DNA from: Halobacillus halophilus
GTDB lineage: Bacteria > Bacillota > Bacilli > Bacillales > Halobacillaceae
Assembly (NCBI RefSeq): GCF_020171985.1
Contig: NZ_JAIVAL010000010.1
Coordinates: forward strand, 1 to 64,000
Direction of reading: 5' to 3'
DNA length: 64,000 nt
Shown piece after piece: positions 62,312-64,000 of this stretch. Below the pieces are notes generated by a model. That model had not been told where the DNA came from. It ran no database searches and worked only from the letters and a program-made list of their open reading frames with translations. The first letter of the stretch is position 1; every line of letters begins with the position of its first letter. A program made the translations under genes and the position numbers.

Positions 62312-62563
62312 AAAAGCTCCCGATACTGGACGACTCAGTTTCGAGATAGTTGTGGCCGTTGCAAACAATTGTGGATGGCGGCTACGGAAACAACCCGTCT
62401 TGCTCTCTCACCCATACCCTGGAGACACAAGCCGCTCGTCACCGCCACGTCCTGTGGCAAAGTAGAACGCCCCTGCGTCGTGCAGACCCGTGAAAAGCTA
62501 GCCGTTCCCTGGAGCCCCTCTCTCCACCCCATACCTCGAAATCGAGTCTTACTCTATCCGTCG
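62312..62563 (-). repeat. Dispersed inverted-end element, copy 6
   Basis: The outer flank AAAGCTCCC is at 62313-62321 and the left inverted end GACGACTCAGTTTCGAGATA at 62329-62348. The core box GGCTACGGAAACAACCCG is at 62380-62397. The right end TACCTCGAAATCGAGTCTTA is at 62532-62551. The inner modules GCCACG/TGTGGC and CCCTGCGTCGTGCAG (about 62445-62486) are shared with copy 4. It fills the gap between the phospholipase-like gene and the transporter terminator. Confidence 0.85.
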
Positions 62564-62587
62564 CGTTTGAATAACTTATTAAGAATG

Positions 62588-62615
62588 AAAAAAGAGAGGA
62601 ATAGGCTCCTCTCTT
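62588..62615 (-). terminator. Terminator after the UMF1-family transporter
   Basis: On the minus strand AAGAGAGGA pairs with TCCTCTCTT around a 6-nt loop and is followed by a T run. It overlaps the stop codon. Confidence 0.8.
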
Positions 62616-63909
62616 ACGTATGGATGACAGGCTTTTTATCAGGGTCGGTGTATTGACGGGCTTCTTTCATTCCTTTATCGATGTCCACCTTATACAATAA
62701 AAGGATACCGACTACAAAAAATACAATAAGTGATAAAATCCCGAGCCGGCTGGACCCTGTCAGTTGGCCGACAAGGGCAAATACGAAAGGCCCAAAAATA
62801 GCAGCGAATTTTGATGATATACCATAAAACCCAAAAAATTCTGCATGCCGGTCTCCAGGAACCATTCTCCCAAAGATCGAGCGGCTTAAAGACTGAGCTC
62901 CTCCCTGCACAAAACCTACACATACGGCCAGAATATAGAAGTGAAGAGCAGTCGTCATGAAATACCCAAGACCTACGATGGCAAGGTAGATAAATAAAGC
63001 CAGCATCAAAGCACGCTTCGCTGTAATCTTTTTCGCAAGCCAGCCAAAGAAAAAGGCAAAAGGAATACCCACAAACTGAGTAATCAAAAGGGCCGTGATA
63101 AGAGCCGTACTATCAATTCCTATATCTCTTCCATAAATCGTAGCCATCTTTATAATGGTGGAAATACCATCGTTATATAACCAGAAAGCAAAAAGAAATA
63201 ATAACAGCTGTTTAAAATGCTTCAATTCTTTAAATGTTTTCCCTACTCGGTTAAAACCGATGGAAATATAAGAAGCCGTCCGTTTCTCATAGACCTTTTT
63301 TTCTTCTACGATATTTTTAAAAAGTGGGATGGAAAAAATCAGCCACCATACCCCTACAGACACAAAAGAAAGTTGTGTACCGGCCAAACTGTCCGGAAGT
63401 CCAAACCACTCATATTTCATAATCATCAGCAGGTTAACAGCGAGCAGCACGCCACCGCCTATATACCCAAAGGCAAATCCATAGGCCGAGACCTTATCAA
63501 TCGTATTTTCATCTGACACTTCCGGCAAGAAAGCATCATAAAAAACGTTCCCTCCTGAAAAACCGATGGTTCCTATAATCAGCAGGAGAGAAGCTAATAC
63601 ATAATCCCCTTCACCTACAAAAGCTAGCAGTACACTCGCAATCATTCCCATAAAAGCGAAGAACATTAAAAATCGTTTTTTCGCCGCTGAATAGTCACTA
63701 ATGGCCCCAAGAATGGGAGCGAGAATGGCCACGATTAGAACAGCAATAGATTGGGAATACCCCCAGTAACTCGTGGCAAGCGATTGATCTACCCCTTTGG
63801 CCGCTACATCATAATAAAAAACGGGAAGGACCGCAGCCATAACCGTTGTTGCGAAAGCAGAATTTCCAAAGTCGTAAAGCATCCAGCTCCATACAGGTTT
63901 CTTTTTCAA
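62614..63909 (-). CDS. MFS transporter of the UMF1 (Atg22-like) family
   Basis: A 431-residue membrane protein with about twelve hydrophobic helices. The N-terminal WSWMLYDFGNSAFATTVMAA is the UMF1 hallmark. GAISDYSAAKKRFL is the MFS loop 2-3 motif, and GGNVFYDAFLPEVSDENTID and RMVPGDRHAEFFGFYGISSK are also family-typical. The substrate is unknown. A TTG at 63909 is preferred as start because GGGGGT lies 6 bases upstream; a TTG six codons earlier is the alternative. Confidence 0.88.
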   Translation of the reverse strand: MKKKPVWSWMLYDFGNSAFATTVMAAVLPVFYYDVAAKGVDQSLATSYWGYSQSIAVLIVAILAPILGAISDYSAAKKRFLMFFAFMGMIASVLLAFVGEGDYVLASLLLIIGTIGFSGGNVFYDAFLPEVSDENTIDKVSAYGFAFGYIGGGVLLAVNLLMIMKYEWFGLPDSLAGTQLSFVSVGVWWLIFSIPLFKNIVEEKKVYEKRTASYISIGFNRVGKTFKELKHFKQLLLFLFAFWLYNDGISTIIKMATIYGRDIGIDSTALITALLITQFVGIPFAFFFGWLAKKITAKRALMLALFIYLAIVGLGYFMTTALHFYILAVCVGFVQGGAQSLSRSIFGRMVPGDRHAEFFGFYGISSKFAAIFGPFVFALVGQLTGSSRLGILSLIVFFVVGILLLYKVDIDKGMKEARQYTDPDKKPVIHT

Positions 63910-64000
63910 CGAGGTACCCCCTGCCAATTTGTTATTTCATTAAGCTTAGCAGACTATTCCGTCAAACAGATGAATTTTATTCAACTTTTACAACATTTTT

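Noticed and set aside
1-64000. CRISPR arrays, tRNA, rRNA, prophage or transposase genes
   Set aside because: No regular spaced repeats, no cloverleaf or rRNA-like sequence, and no integrase, transposase or phage structural protein was seen on either strand.

Overview
The window is a stretch of Bacillaceae (Firmicutes) chromosome, most likely from a halotolerant spore-former. Low-GC coding, strong AGGAGG-type ribosome sites and many intrinsic terminators fit this. Spore-former markers are an alpha/beta SASP and YhaL. Two GbsR-family regulators and a complete opuA glycine betaine operon suggest osmotic adaptation. The genus cannot be fixed from the sequence alone. Gene order closely follows the Bacillus subtilis yhe-yha-yhg-yhf-yhj segment, read largely on the minus strand. 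No rRNA, tRNA, CRISPR array, prophage or transposase gene was seen.

Layout. 1-10 kb: a YczE/YitT-type membrane protein, then the DNA-repair unit addB-addA-HNH and sipV-yhjE. 10-13 kb: yhjD convergent with a short comK, a DUF3939-like gene, a gene-poor stretch with a row of hairpins, and a GNAT acetyltransferase. 13-20 kb: lcfB with a FadR-type operator, lplJ, yhfI, the tiny yhfH, a membrane protein and a LacI regulator. 19-26 kb: the haem operon hemEHY, pbpF and hmoB. 25.7-30 kb: a BdbC/thioredoxin pair, the liaFSR cell-envelope stress system and a ferritin-like gene with a sigma-B-like promoter. 30-36 kb: yhaA, ecsC, ecsAB, hit, trpP with a TRAP-type leader, and yhaH. 36-46 kb: opuA(AA,AB,AC) with divergent opuAR, scoC, a DUF3267 protein, prsA, yhaL, yhaM and gbsR. 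46-55.6 kb: yhaON, yhaPQ, yhzD, yhaR, yheA, yheB. 56-64 kb: a CstR-like repressor, yxkF-msmX, a zinc-ribbon protein, an SASP, fumC, a phospholipase-C-like protein and a UMF1-family transporter.

The least explained signal is a family of six non-coding, intergenic elements (1-116, 12965-13490, 30084-30301, 44714-45302, 55728-56036, 62312-62563). They share imperfect inverted ends of about 22 bp built on TTGAAGACTC...TTCGAGATA, two distinguishable outer flanks, and a mosaic, palindrome-rich interior of 0.2-0.6 kb. They carry no credible gene. They look like either a non-autonomous mobile family or a dispersed structured-RNA family.

Other points worth following: a ComK without the C-terminal tail that binds MecA in B. 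subtilis, a TRAP site of evenly spaced GAG/UAG triplets on trpP, a YhaN ATPase with a membrane hairpin where SbcC-type proteins have a zinc hook, an orphan CstR-like persulfide sensor, and two short candidate non-coding transcripts.
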